From Chara braunii (Eukaryota; Streptophyta; Charophyceae; Charales; Characeae), in assembly GCA_003427395.1 (NCBI GenBank), contig BFEA01000944.1, forward strand, positions 89,183-153,182: DNA of 64,000 nt, read 5' to 3'. The notes beneath the pieces were generated by a model. It ran no database searches and was not told the origin of the DNA. It saw only the letters and a program-made list of their open reading frames with translations. The first letter of the stretch is position 1; every line of letters starts with the position of its first letter. Position numbers and translations under genes: made by a program. Shown piece after piece: positions 1-11,479 of this stretch.

Positions 1-1317
1 CCGCCTACCTAAGATTAGGTACGGACAAGCCCATCTCCACACCTGCCCAATCGTTTTGGATGACAGGTTGCTTTGCCAATGATTCTTGATCAGGTGCATT
101 GCTTGAAGTATTGCATGCCTCTCGCTCTAGGAAGTGGTCTGGGGTACTCCTCCTCCTCGCCCGAACACAAACTCGGATCTCAGAAGTCGGGCCATCTCCA
201 CTGAATCGGCAAAGTACCCCCCCGTAGAACGGTCCACTCTGGGTCGATAAACAGAGCCCACTCCTAAAGCAACGAACCCCCGCCCCAGATGCTTCCTTGA
301 GAGAGAGGATGTATCCACTGCAAGCAACTTTCAATTATTTTTATCTCTCCTGAGTTCAGGGTAACTTAGACGAAAAGAAGACAGAGGAGATAAAGAATGA
401 GGATCCTTTGAACAGGTACATACAGATAAGGTCATTCGGGACAGAACGGGTAATCCTCAGGAAAAGACTAAGTCCATTTGACCTTATCAGCTTTATTTCA
501 ATCGAATTCATTCTACGGTCAAGCAATGTGTGGGTGCACACAGGTGTGAAGGGAGTCTGAGTCGTCCACTAACTGACCTTGAGTGAAGTGGTGTCGAAGA
601 AGCGCCCTGACTCACTCAAGAAAGTCAACCAACAAGCCGTGTGTGCCGCCGAAAGTTGTAGTCTCAAGGAGAATCCTGATCAAACCACCTCTCACTCGCA
701 CGCCTCACCCGCAATAACCCAAGCGTGAAGACGGCGAGCCACATGCGTCCCAGAAAAACACTCAGTCTGGTACCACGTTAATCCCAACTGGTCCCAAACG
801 GTTCCAGATGGTCCCATGCGGTTCCAGGTGGTCCAATGCTGTCAAACACTTTGTCGAATGATTATTGAGTCGAAAACCGTTTCTGCCACACTTCTAAAAA
901 AAAAATAAAAATTGGTGCCGAATCTTAAAACCGCATGCGTCGAGACTGCCGCAAATGACCGCCCACATCCCATGTCAGTCCCAACTGAACCTAGGCAGTC
1001 CCAAGTAGTCCAGTCCCACTGCCGCAAGTGTTGGGTAGTCCCAACTACAAAACATTTATCTCATATGCCGCATAAAAAAATAAACCCGCCCGTCGCGCTC
1101 AAATTTCGTACCGTCGCATGTCGTCAAATGCCACCATGTCACGCTGCTGCTGCCGTACACACCAATGGTAACAGACCTTCACCAAGAAAAGTAGACGCCG
1201 CGCTGCAACAAAAAACCTTTCCGTGTCGTAAAATAAACCTCCATTGTCGCGCCGCACGTTCCACCGTCGTGTCGCAATTTCATTCTCGTGTCGAACCCTC
1301 GTCGAAAAATAATAGCG
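1..1317. other. no gene recognised
   Basis: Open frames here are short, overlap one another on both strands and match nothing I recognise. At 775-840 there are short variants of a 'ggtcccannnggttcca' string repeated several times, suggesting a decayed minisatellite. Confidence 0.5.
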
Positions 1318-1487
1318 CGTCATCGTGTCGTACCACCATAAAAAAAAACGGCAGCACTTCGTCGTGCCGTACCACCGTAAAAAAAACGGCAGCGCTTTGC
1401 CGCGCCGTACTATCGTCGTGCCGTATCACCGTAAAAAAAAACGGCAGCGCTTCGTTGAGTCGTAATACCGTAAAAAAAATGGCAGCA
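1318..1487. repeat. 38-53 bp tandem repeat with A-runs
   Basis: Four units of the form 'cgtaccaccgtaaaaaaaa' followed by 'cggcagcgctt' follow each other with small changes. They form the left flank of the 237-bp duplication. No coding role is apparent. Confidence 0.7.
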
Positions 1488-1965
1488 CCATTCTTCAAAA
1501 CAAAGTGTCGCGCTGACGTGCCGTGAAAACGACAGTGTCACCCCTAAAAAGTGTCACCGACGGCAGTGTCACCCTTCAAAATAAAGGTGTCGTGCCAACG
1601 CCGCAGTATTTCGGCAGCATAACCCCACAAAAATGGTTTATGGTTGCCGAAAATATCGGTCGGCACACCTCCACCAGTTGCCGTGCTCCCCGTCACTCCT
1701 TGTCATGCTGCAGTGCCGGCAATGCCATTCTTCAAAATAAAGTGTCACGCCGACGTGCCGTGAAAACGGCAGCGTCACCCCTAAAAAGTGTCACCGACGG
1801 CAGTGTCACCCTTTAAAATAAAGGTGTTGTGCCGACGCCGCGGTATTTCGGCAGCATAACCCCACAAAAATGGTTTATGGTTGCCGAAAATATCGGTCGA
1901 CACACCTCCACCATTTGTCGTGCTCCCCGTCACTCCTTGCCACGCTGCAGTGCCGCTCCTCACCA
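1488..1965. repeat. 237-bp direct tandem duplication
   Basis: The block starting near 1490 ('ttcttcaaaa') recurs at 1727 with a constant offset of 237 bases (for example 'aaccccacaaaaatggttta' at 1621 and 1858). The two units differ at a handful of positions, so the duplication is not recent. Confidence 0.85.
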
Positions 1966-2650
1966 CGCTGTCGCAGAGTCCCCCTAGAGACCAGCCTACA
2001 AAGGAGTGGAGCAGAGTGCTCCAGCCAAGGCTATGGATGTCTCCTCCTTCGCCACGCTCCTTTGCTGTCCTCCAGCTCCGCCGACAAAACTCCTGCCTTC
2101 TCTCCAACACTCCAACACTCCAGTAATGAGGCAAGTGTGTTGTCACACACTTGCAACTGGAGGCAAGTATGAGGCAGTTGGGGGACAACTGTTTTTTTTG
2201 TAGTGGGTGAGGAGGGCAACAACAGCCTCAGCTGCCCCCAGACAAAATTTGTCACTTGCCTAGGGCCGTTGATCTGAGCCAAATCAACGGATTGAGGCTG
2301 CCTCACCTCAGCCACACACTTAGGGTGACGGTTGTACTCAACTACCCCCCTCTTTTTTTCCTTTTTCCTTGCAATCAGCCCCACACTGAGTGCAGGTTCA
2401 GCGGGAAAATGGTTGTTTCCAACCAAGTTCCGCTCACTACCTCTTCAGTTCCCCAGCCTCAGGCCTGAGTCACATTCAGGCCAGTTTGGCATGTATCTGA
2501 CCGTAGTCGTGGCCAATGAGCAGCCTCCCCTCCCCCCTAAGTCATTTCACAGTGTCGAACTAGAGTCAAGCTCAGAGAGGTCTTTCCCCCCCTGCCTACG
2601 CATGTATCTGGGCGGAACAAGGCGCCTGATACAGGCGCAAGGCCTATGAG

Positions 2651-2651
<1 letters not shown>
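1966..2651. other. no gene recognised
   Basis: Non-coding sequence between the 237-bp duplication and the CT microsatellite. A short inverted resemblance occurs between 2160-2310 segments rich in 'gaggcag', but I see no element ends. Confidence 0.4.

Positions 2652-2733
<82 letters not shown>
2652..2733. repeat. (CT)n microsatellite
   Basis: About 41 uninterrupted CT dinucleotides. It opens a kilobase of strongly pyrimidine-biased sequence. Confidence 0.98.
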
Positions 2734-2737
<4 letters not shown>

Positions 2738-3835
2738 CCCTACCCGCGCCACCCCTCAGCCCCCCCACTCTCTCTCTCGCTCTCTTTCTTCCCAACCCGC
2801 TCCCTATTCTCCCTTTCTACCTTCCCCATTCCCCATTCCACCTTTCACTTGAATTCCTGTTCCCCATCCCCGCGCCCGATCTTCCCCCACCAATCCTCTT
2901 TTACCCGTCCTTTTCTCTCCTTGTCCTGTGTCTGCCGCCTCCCTCTTCCCCTGTTTCTCCACCCCTTTCTCTCCTCCGTTGGGATCCTCTTCGACCTCCT
3001 GCTCTTCCAATACTCGATGTGGCCCCTGCACATCTGGTTTGTCCTTTACTCTTTTCCTCTCTCTGTTGCTCGCTTTCCTCTCGCCATCGCTCTGCTCCTC
3101 CATCACCTGCACACCCAAATTTACCCTATCCCTCTCTCTCCCCCTCCATCACCTGCACACCCACATTTACCCTTTCCCTCTCTCCCCCCCTCCCATCACC
3201 TGCACATCCACATTTACCCTTTCCCTCTCGTGATTCAGGCCCTTTGTCATTATCGTGCTCTCTCCTTCCTTACAACCTCTTCCCCTCCCTCCGCGCTGAG
3301 CTCCTCTTCCTGCCTCCCACACTCTTCTCCCCCACCTTGTTCGGATCCCCTTCACCACGTGCACTCTTACCCTGTTCCCTTCGAGTCCTTTCCCCTGCAC
3401 TCCATCGGTCCCTACATCCTCACCCTGACCTCCTCCTCTCGATCCCACATCACCGTGATCCTCGCCGCCTCCCCCTTCCCTCCACTCCGCGCTGCCCATC
3501 CCCTTCTTCACGAATTGCGTCCCGACCTACCTCCTCCTCCCAGTGACTTTACGGTCCTCCTCGACGTCTTCCCTCGCCACAACCTCCTTCACGCCTGCAA
3601 ACTCTCCCTCCGATTCCTCTAACGCCGCATCCCCATGCTGACGGACCATATCCCGACCTTCTCATTCTCCTGATCCCGCACCATCACCGTCTCCCTTCGT
3701 CCTTCTCTTGCAACTCCAGCCCCTCAAGACTTCTGTGGCGACCTTCTCCTCCCCACCTGACCAGGCACCTCCCCTCCCCCTCGCTCTAGTGTTCCTTCTC
3801 CCCCTGCCCCTCCGCATTCACGGCATGATCCCCGC
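2734..3835. other. pyrimidine-rich tract with a 46-47 bp triple repeat
   Basis: The plus strand is overwhelmingly C and T for about 1.1 kb. Within it a unit beginning 'catcacctgcacaccca' occurs at 3101, 3147 and 3194. The long open frame at 2849-3622 encodes only Ser/Pro/Leu/His-rich low complexity and arises because CT-rich DNA lacks stops, so I do not call a gene. Confidence 0.75.
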
Positions 3836-3978
3836 CTAGTCCGTCCAATAGCGACCGTGCACAAATACTATCCCGCTTGTAACACAGAACCCCCAGAGAA
3901 AATGGGGTTGCAACCCTAAGCTAATGGACTGATGGAGGGAGGGAATGTGGAATGTACGGAGGGAGGAAAAGATGGGGA

Positions 3979-4006
3979 GGGGGGGGGGGGGGGGGGGGGG
4001 GGGGGN

Positions 4007-4093
<87 letters not shown>
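3979..4093. repeat. poly-G run, single N, then (TC)n
   Basis: About 27 consecutive G bases run into one N at 4006 and then about 43 TC dinucleotides. The G run plus N looks like a sequencing or gap-closure artefact at the edge of a microsatellite. Confidence 0.9.
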
Positions 4094-4098
<5 letters not shown>

Positions 4099-4119
4099 TG
4101 GAACCACCAAGTACGGGGT

Positions 4120-4441
4120 CCCAAACTCGTGCCCGAATGTAGCCACGATATTGCAGCAGATATATTCGTTTTTGTTCACCCACAGCAACAACTCTCTGCA
4201 GCCCTTTATTCCGAAACGAACGGGCGCAGAATGAAAGCCACAAGATCCAGAAAGAAGAAGAAGAAGACTACCTCGAAACTCAAGTCCTGGGTCTCAAACT
4301 CGTGCTTGAATGTAGCCGCGATATTGCAGCAGATACATTAATTTTTGCTCACCTACAACAACAACTCTCTGCAGCCCCTTTTTTTCGAAACGAACGGGCA
4401 CAGAATGAAAGCTACGAGATTCAGAAAGAAGAAGAAGAAGA
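4120..4441. repeat. 173-bp direct tandem duplication
   Basis: The string 'caaactcgtgc' at 4122 recurs at 4295, and both units end in 'agaaagaagaagaagaagact'-like purine repeats. The units share most bases including a 'gatattgcagcagata' segment. Confidence 0.85.
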
Positions 4442-4659
4442 CTGAAAAAAATATAAAAGAAATGCAAAAGGAAATCTAAACAAAATCTAAAAAGAACTCT
4501 TAAAAAAAACTTACCTCCAAAAACGATCGCCCGTTTAAAACGGGCGCAGTCATATGTACTGGGGACTCAAAACGCCCCAACCACTTCTTGCAGCGCCACT
4601 TGGCGTTTAGATTTTTGCTTTAGTTTTTTTTTTCTTTTTTTCTTTTTTTACAATCCCCA
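4442..4659. other. no gene; A/T runs and a GC palindrome
   Basis: Contains A-rich and T-rich homopolymer tracts and a short palindrome 'gcccgtttaaaacgggc' near 4530. Nothing coding is recognised. Confidence 0.5.
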
Positions 4660-4769
4660 TTGGCTTATGCCAACGGTCTTGTCATATTCGTGGGAGACCC
4701 ACGAAGTGTTGAAATACAAACCTGAGCTCGATCCCGACCGAGATCGCAAAAAAAAAAACAAAAAAAAAT
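4660..4769 (+). mobile_element. SINE-like sequence with B-box and A-rich tail
   Basis: A B-box-like string 'gagctcgatcccg' at 4724-4736 is followed closely by an A-rich tail (4748-4768), the arrangement expected of a tRNA-derived SINE 3' part. The segment 'tgttgaaatacaaacc' just upstream resembles the sequence ahead of the B-box-like motif in the outer element LTRs (32512 and 41403). An A box is only loosely matched, so this is a tentative call. Confidence 0.35.
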
Positions 4770-4924
4770 AGACCATCACTCAATTTATGTGTGTCATCCT
4801 TGCGCAGGGGCTATTTTAATATCCGCGCGGCTGCAATCAACCGCGCGATCCTGATGATCGTGCGGACGAAACCAACCGCGCCCAACCACCTGGGCTGCTC
4901 TAAAAGGAGCTTTGCCCAGTCGGG

Positions 4925-4997
4925 TCGGCATATCAGGTTCGATCCCGGTATTTGCCGGGTAAGAGTTCGACATGGTAACCTACTGGGCTAGCTCCTT
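4925..4997 (-). other. tRNA-like A/B-box sequence
   Basis: Read on the minus strand there is a good A-box match 'tagcccagtagg' and about 40 bases later 'gggatcgaacctg', a near B box. The acceptor and T stems do not pair properly, so it is at best a tRNA-derived pseudogene or SINE head. Confidence 0.25.
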
Positions 4998-5852
4998 TCA
5001 CGGAAGCTAAGCTTGCTACCCTTCTATATGAAGGGTAGCAGTCCAGCAGGCTGCCCAGCCATGGCCATAGGCAGGCCTCATCGGCCCCCTTTCACAAAGT
5101 AAGCCGTGCCGCCGTCAGCACGGCGGCCTCCTGGTCCCTCAACACTCACATCGCCATCCATTCATCGGACGACTCAATCTGATAGTGTCGCAACAAGTCT
5201 TTTAGGTCGCGGATACGGCACTGGCCGTTCGTACGGAGCAAACTGCGCGGTCAAAAAAAAAAAAAAAAAAAAAGTGTCCCCGACTTTCTCCGCGCCGCGG
5301 CCCTATACTCGGCGCATCCCTCTTTTTCGCCTACTTAGGCCCTGAATCGCACAACTGCTAACTTTAGTGCTCCCATGTCCGCGTGCCTATGCAGCCTCAC
5401 CAAAAACGAAGCATGGCCGGTTACTGCCATTACTCTCGGACTCCACAAGCGTCCGGACTAAAACTCAAAAACTTTTACTCCTTCAGTCATAGGTCAGGTC
5501 TGAATAAACTTTTGGCAACGTCAGTCTCATCAAGTCCTTGAATTTAACGAAAGAGTCAGGCAACGTCCGACGTTTAAAATCCTCAACAAATACCCTTGTC
5601 AGGGTATTTGCCCCGACAATGGTCTTGGAAAAAAACAAAAAGGCAAGCGGTCGTGGGAAGTGGCCGCGGTCCTGGAAAGAAGCAAAACGGCCGTTGGCCC
5701 CCCCTCCTCGCCCCCTCCCTAGAATACTTTTCTCGAATAGAAGAGATATTTGAATAACGTTGTATATAGCAAATTGTCTACCGCGTGGACGTGCGTGGAC
5801 GCGGGGAACGCAACCCTAAGGTAGCCAAAGCAATGAGATAAAGAGCTCACAC
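4998..5852. other. no gene recognised
   Basis: Contains a poly-A run at 5253-5272 and a perfect hairpin 'taccctt gt cagggta'-like motif at 5591-5606 that also occurs at the start of the outer element LTRs. Open frames are short and unsupported. Confidence 0.5.
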
Positions 5853-5860
5853 AAGAGAGA

Positions 5861-5902
<42 letters not shown>

Positions 5903-6027
5903 NNNNNNNNNNNNNNNNNNNNNNNNNNNNNNNNNNNNNNNNNNNNNNNNNNNNNNNNNNNNNNNNNNNNNNNNNNNNNNNNNNNNNNNNNNNNNNNNNN
6001 NNNNNNNNNNNNNNNNNNNNNNNNNNN

Positions 6028-6075
<48 letters not shown>
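5853..6075. repeat. (GA)n microsatellite with 125-base gap
   Basis: GA repeats on both sides of N bases at 5903-6027. The gap is inside the repeat, so true length is unknown. Confidence 0.97.
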
Positions 6076-6079
<4 letters not shown>

Positions 6080-6345
6080 TGAATGACAAAATTGAAATAT
6101 GGGTCAAATTGCGGCTGCGATTTATTTCACAGTTGGAATGATTTTTTTTAAATTTATTGAGCGCTTTTCTTGAAAAGGTCACAACAAAATCTACGAGTAC
6201 TCCAATTTTCAGGTTTTTTCACGCATTCTTCTAAGCGCGAAAACTCACTGAATTTGGAGTACTTTTATAGTTGGCCCACACATGGCTGAGAGGAAAAAAT
6301 GGAAAATGTGCTGAGTCGGAGCGGCGATTATTTCGCAGTCTAAAT

Positions 6346-6936
6346 CAGGGTTGCCAGGCCGAACGTTCGGGCGTTCGGGTCCCCGTATGGGGCCCGAACT
6401 TGAAGGGGTTTGGAACCCGCAAAAAAATATTTTGGCACCCAAATATTGTTATTTTTTTCTGAGTTGTTTTTTGTGACTTCTTTGTGATGTAAGATATCTG
6501 CCACTGAATTTTGAAGTCATTCTGTCTAGCCAAAAAAAAAAGAAAAATCCTCAAAGGTGGTAGTGTCAAAACTTGCTTGCCCACTCACAAATTTGTTTTT
6601 TTCATCTTTTGACTTTTTGTTTTTCCTTTTTTTCGGGGAATAAAAAAATTTATTATTTTTTCAAACTTTACTTTTAGATTCTCTATTATGTAAGATACAC
6701 ATATATAATTTTTCATGGCATACGTCAAAACCAAAAAGAAATGAAAAATCGCCAAAGATGGCGGTGTCAAAAACGTGCTCGCCCATTCAATAATTTTAAT
6801 TCTTATTTTATTTTTTCTAATTTTCATCATTATTATTTATTTTTAGAATTTGGTAAAGAAGTTGGATATAACATTGAGGCAAATGTTGTTAAGTTTATTC
6901 TTCTGCATAACATATATTGTTTTCAGATTTTGTGGA

Positions 6937-6967
<31 letters not shown>

Positions 6968-7065
6968 CGCGTTCGGCCGCATGGCCGAACGCGTTGAGAA
7001 GGGGTGCCGAACGTTCGGGTGTTCGGGTTCGGGCATTTGCCCCGTCCCCAATGCCTGTAACCCTG
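6346..7065. mobile_element. non-autonomous hAT-type element (720 bp)
   Basis: The ends are inverted repeats: 'cagggttgccaggc' at 6346 and 'gcctgtaaccctg' ending at 7065. They are bounded by a perfect 8-bp target duplication 'gtctaaat' at 6338-6345 and 7066-7073. Eight-base duplications with CAGGG termini are the hallmark of hAT transposons. Subterminal 'cgaacgttcgggcgttcggg' strings occur near both ends. The interior is AT-rich, has no transposase frame and contains two related 'cgccaaagatggcggtgtc' blocks (about 6545 and 6750). A relative in the opposite orientation lies at 51618-52793. Confidence 0.9.
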
Positions 7066-7073
7066 GTCTAAAT

Positions 7074-7624
7074 GATATTTTGTAAATATTCTAATATTAT
7101 TCATGGAAATAATACGACCTCATCTATTGATTGTCAAAATTTCATATTTTTCTGCATGTTCATCCAAGCATAGAAAATTGTCAAAGTTGCCTCTTGTAAA
7201 ACGCCTGTTTCGTTGTGCCTGACCTCCCTGTTTTGAGAAGACGAGGCTCAACGAGTGGGCCTCAGGGCCCTTTTGCAGTGCACATGCCCTCACTTCTTTT
7301 TGGGGTCCGCTTCTACCCGAGGACCGGTCCAACGCCCCCCAGTTCTTTTTGGGGTCCACTTCCACCTGAGGACCGGTCCCTCATTTTTCCAAAAGTCCCG
7401 GTTCTACCAGAGCTAGTTGTAGGTAGTCAATTTTGGCAAGGACCGGTCCTCCAAATTATTTTGCCCCCTGAGAACCCACTTGCATCTTGGTGGCTGGCAC
7501 AAACGCGAAAGCCCACTATACCGCAACCGAGGGGCTGCGAACATGACAAAATATAAACACAACATAATCACTACCATCCTCTTCCCCACCACATCACGAG
7601 ACAAACTACAGGCTGCGTAGCCGT
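7074..7624. other. host sequence flanking the nested elements
   Basis: No gene. The last part (about 7533-7624) is a dispersed repeat: it resembles 43070-43160 ('gcgaacattacaaaatacaa' and following), and the outer LTR element interrupts it here. The last four bases, 'ccgt', are the left target duplication of the outer element. Confidence 0.6.
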
Positions 7625-8512
7625 TGTCGGCGCGAATACCCTTACAAGGGTATCCGCCCCGGTTTTTGCAAGTGACAGAAAAATGAATTTGGATTAGAGT
7701 TAAGTATACCGCGCTAGGCGCTGTGACCTGCGCTTACTGGATGGTTGACTATAATAGAGAGTGCGTGGGCGCGCAGGTTTAAGGCGCGCGTGATTCTTTG
7801 CTATTTGTTGATCATAAAGTCGACATGGAAATCGATCATTTTGTTTAATATTATTTTTATTTATTTATTTTTGATTAAGCAGGAATTAGGGATATTTTCT
7901 CTTGATTGGTATGTTTGACTGAGGCGAGCACGTGTGCGGAGAACGACCTCGACGACGGTATCGGCAACGACGGCGCGACTTCGTGCGGTGAGCGGGGCAT
8001 CGTAGGATGGTGCGCAGGGCAATTATGGCACGGTATAAGCCGACACGAACACTGGGAACTGCGCAGCCGGTTTGTTGGCCCAAAGCGTCACGCCGCACTG
8101 CCTTGTATGGTACTCTGCGGGCGCTGGTCTCTGGCTTGGGCATAACCCTATAGGTTACGACATTGGGTTGACGATACGGAGGTTCGGGGATCGAGGCCAG
8201 CGGGCGTAGGCGCATCAGTTACAGTGGAGCGGCGTGGAGAAGACCGAGGGGGTCGAGGACCCGACGAGGCTATCCCCCTCCGTTTTCGTTTATAGGCGCG
8301 GCGGAGGAGGGGGCCGATCCGTGGGGCTCCTCATTGATTCCCCCGCTTACTTTTATTATGTCTACCTTTTCCTGCTGTTTATTTTTGTTTTTATTCGCGT
8401 CCTGTTCTCGGACGCGGTACCGGGTTGAGACAAGGTCACGCGGGAGGTGTTATATTCACGGGGTTACCAAAAGTGCAATTACAAACTATGTTCGTAGTTA
8501 CGCCGGGGACGC
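7625..8512 (+). repeat. outer element 5' LTR, first part
   Basis: Aligns to 40422-41322 of the 3' LTR with scattered substitutions and small indels. It begins TGTCGGCGCGAATACCC and includes a perfect hairpin 'taccctt-ac-aagggta' at 7637-7652. It stops at 8512 where the inner element starts; 8509-8512 ('acgc') is the left, slightly mutated copy of the 4-bp duplication. Confidence 0.92.
7750..7756 (+). promoter_or_regulatory. possible TATA box in outer LTR
   Basis: 'tataata' about 125 bases into the LTR, retained in the 3' LTR at 40556. Position suits a U3 promoter but no start site can be seen. Confidence 0.4.
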
Positions 8513-9244
8513 TGTCGGAAGATGATGCGGCGCAGCAGCGAAAATTGACTCGCCGCGGTCAACTCCCGCACTGCGTCAAAATTGCGTCCGCAGTCATGGT
8601 CAAACTGGACCGTAGCTCTTCGGTTAGACTTCCCCTGGGCCGAAACCGAGGGAAAGACGGCGCGACGGTACGGTCCCCTGGAGACCTGATCCTCTTTGTT
8701 GGACTGGAGCGGCGTGACCACAATGAGCCAATTAGTGGGGTCCGGTCCAAACGACACTTGAAACGGACCAAAGGTTAGCGAGATATTCAAGTTTGACCGG
8801 TTGGGACCGGACCGACACGACCGCGTAACCCGGCCAGGAAAGGAATAGCCCTAAGTACCCATATAGATGAACAGCCAGACCCGAATAATTAAAATGGGGT
8901 CATGTGCTATTTTTAGCACGAGACAGACTGTTCGTTTTCCAAAGTCGGGCCTGCACCAGTCCCGTTCTAAAAATAACACAGCCCCACGCTATTTTTAGCG
9001 TGGGACTGATTGTTCATCTACTGGGAACTGGGCCTGCGCCAGTCCCGTTCTAAAAATAACAAAGCTACTGACTGTTCATCTACCGGGAACTGGGCCTGGG
9101 CCAGTCCCGTTTTAAAAATAGGACTGACTGTTCATATCCCGAGGTCGGACAACTGGTATTTTTAACACAGGCCCGATCTAGAGTTTGACCTCAGCCCCGA
9201 CCTTGGGACTGCAGCACTTAGCCTCGATCACCTAGCCTCTCCAT

Positions 9245-9251
9245 TATAAAA
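9245..9251 (+). promoter_or_regulatory. LTR TATA box
   Basis: 'tataaaa' in 'ccattataaaagagaggcc', followed about 30 bases downstream by a GA-rich stretch. It is conserved at 27215-27221 in the 3' LTR and is the best candidate for the element's promoter. Confidence 0.7.
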
Positions 9252-9714
9252 GAGAGGCCACGTCACCCAAGAGAGAGAGACCAGACAGGCCGAGAGCACG
9301 CTCACTTGCGGAAGGCAGCTATGCTGGCAGAGCAGCAAGTAAGAGAGAAACTCTCACTTGCGGGGATGCGGAAGCACTGGCAGGACAGCGAGGAAGAAGG
9401 AGGACAGAAGCTGCTGTGTTAGAGCAAAGGGGACGACCAAGGCAAGCAAGAAAGGAGGTAAAGGGGCGGGGTTGCTCGGGGAAGTTCGGCGGTCTCGGTT
9501 CTCGCTAAGACCACCTTGCTTTCTCCCCTGCCTCCTCTCCTATCTTCTTCTCTGCTCCCCTGCTCACTCTCTTCTCTTTCCTTCTCCTCACTCGTTTGTA
9601 TGCGGCCTGTTTAATCCCCGCAAGACCATTGGCTCATGGCACGGTTTTTATCTGCTGTTGACCGCCCACACACACTAAGGGCTGCTAATGCAGAGCACAT
9701 GAACATAATGATTG

Positions 9715-10725
9715 GCTGTGAGGCACTTGTTTCGCTGTGTCAAGAGGCACTTGGACCAAATATACCGATTTATATTCTGGTGGTTAGCTGTGTCAAGAGG
9801 CACTAAGACTGAATATACCGATTTATAGTCCGCTGGTTGGCTGTGCCGAGAGGCACTCAGACTCAATATACCGATTTATAGTCCGCTGGTTGGCTGTGCC
9901 GAGAGGCACTCAGACTGAATATACCGATTTATAGTCTGCTGATTGGTTGTGCCGAGAGGCACTTGAGCTGAGTATATTGTGATAACTTGTTGCGCCAGAG
10001 AACTTATTTTGAGCACTTAGTGCCTCTGCGACTGTGCATCCGACACTGCACAAATCATGACTTTTAAGTGTGGTTTCAAAATAATCGATCAGCGAAGTTC
10101 TGCCAAAGTGATATTGAGGGACTGCGACTGTGCGCATCAACAAGCGACAATGCGCGTCCAACCCGCCAGATATGGCATTTCAAAACTTTGCTTCTGATGA
10201 TTTTGGGAACTGCGACTGTGCGCACTTTAGTCCAAGTGCGATACTGCGCTTTTTGATAAATGCAGGTGCTGTACCGATTTTGAAACTGCCAGCGCAGTAA
10301 TTAAACCGATTTTGAGACTGCCAGCGCAGTCATAACTGAGTAACAACACGATTTTGAGACTGCCAGTGCAGTCATACTGAGTAATTAAGCCGATTTTGAG
10401 ACTGCCAGCGCAGTCGTAACTGAGTAACAAGACGATTTTGAGACTGCCAGCGCAGTCATACTGAAAAATCCAGCCGATTCAGAGATTTTGTTTGCGCAGT
10501 CACGCCAGGCCGATTGCGCAGTCACATTGAGCATTTCGCTGTGCGCAGAGAGCGCGCCATACCTGATGGCTATATCAGAGCATTTCGCAGTTCGTATCTG
10601 TGCGCAGAGAGTGCGCTATGCTTGAGGGCCACGTTTAAGTGTTTGTATCTGTGCGCAGAGAGCGCGCTGTCACGCTGTACTTGAGGGCCATATTTTGAGT
10701 ACTCTGCAACTGTATGCAGAGAGCA
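9715..10725. repeat. LTR minisatellites, blocks 1-3
   Basis: Block 1 (9715-9970): about five 52-54 bp units sharing 'gagaggcact' and 'atataccgatttata'. Block 2 (10270-10480): about five 42-bp units 'cgattttgagactgccag' with 'cgcagtc'. Block 3 (10535-10725): four 50-60 bp units around 'tgcgcagagagcgcgc'. Each block is a separate family, but all are rich in 'gcgca' and 'actg' words. Confidence 0.85.
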
Positions 10726-10784
10726 CTCCGAACTTGATAACCATCCGAACTTGAGGACCACACATGAACTGCACCATACCATTG

Positions 10785-11265
10785 TGCTATTCGTCATACT
10801 ATTTCTAAGCATTGTGCTATTCGTGAGGGCCATTTCTGAGCATTGTGCTATTTGTTAGGGCCATTTCACAACATTGTGCTATTTGTTAGGGTCATTTCTG
10901 AGCATTGTGCTATTCGCCAGGGCCATTTCTGAGCATTGTGCTATTTGTCAGGGCCATTTCTGAGCATTGTGCCATTCGACAGGGCCATTTCTGAGCATTG
11001 CGCCATTCGACAGGGCCATTACTGAGCATTGTGCTATTCGCAAGGGCCATTTCTGAACATTTTTTGCTATGCACTAGTGCGCACCGCGACTGAAAACCAT
11101 TTCCGCAACTGTGCGTTGTTGCGCACCGCGACTGAGAACCATTTCCGCAACTGTGCGTTGTTGCGCACCGTGACTGAGAACCATTTTCGCAACTATGCAT
11201 CATTGCACACCAAAACTGAGATCCGTTTTCTGCTATGTGCTGTTGCGCACCGTGACTGAGAGTCA
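10785..11265. repeat. LTR minisatellites, blocks 4-5
   Basis: Block 4 (10785-11060): about nine 30-31 bp units 'ccatttctgagcattgtgct' plus 'attcg'. Block 5 (11075-11265): about five 42-bp units containing 'ttgcgcaccgcgactgag' and 'accatttccgcaact'. Confidence 0.88.
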
Positions 11266-11479
11266 TGCATAACCGATTCCGAACCAGAAGCGACGGTGTC
11301 CATATTAACTGAGTTTGAGTCTGCGCACGATCTGTTGACCAACTCTCATTTAATGACAATAGCAGTTTGGCCCTAAGAGAAGGCCGAGTAATTATCTTGT
11401 TTGACTGAATATCGAAGTAGCAGACGGAAGCATATTTCAGTTGTCATTTGACCAACATTGCGCGTCCAGACTTGATATT

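Noticed and set aside
5-334. Overlapping minus-strand frames at the window start
   Set aside because: Two frames overlap, neither shows a motif I recognise, and no start or neighbour supports a gene.
2849-3622. 257-codon open frame
   Set aside because: Ser/Pro/Leu/His low complexity produced by CT-rich DNA; neighbouring frames are open as well.
5808-5832. Short match to the large-subunit rRNA sequence around 'taaggtagccaaa'
   Set aside because: Only about 13-15 bases agree and the flanks do not resemble rRNA.
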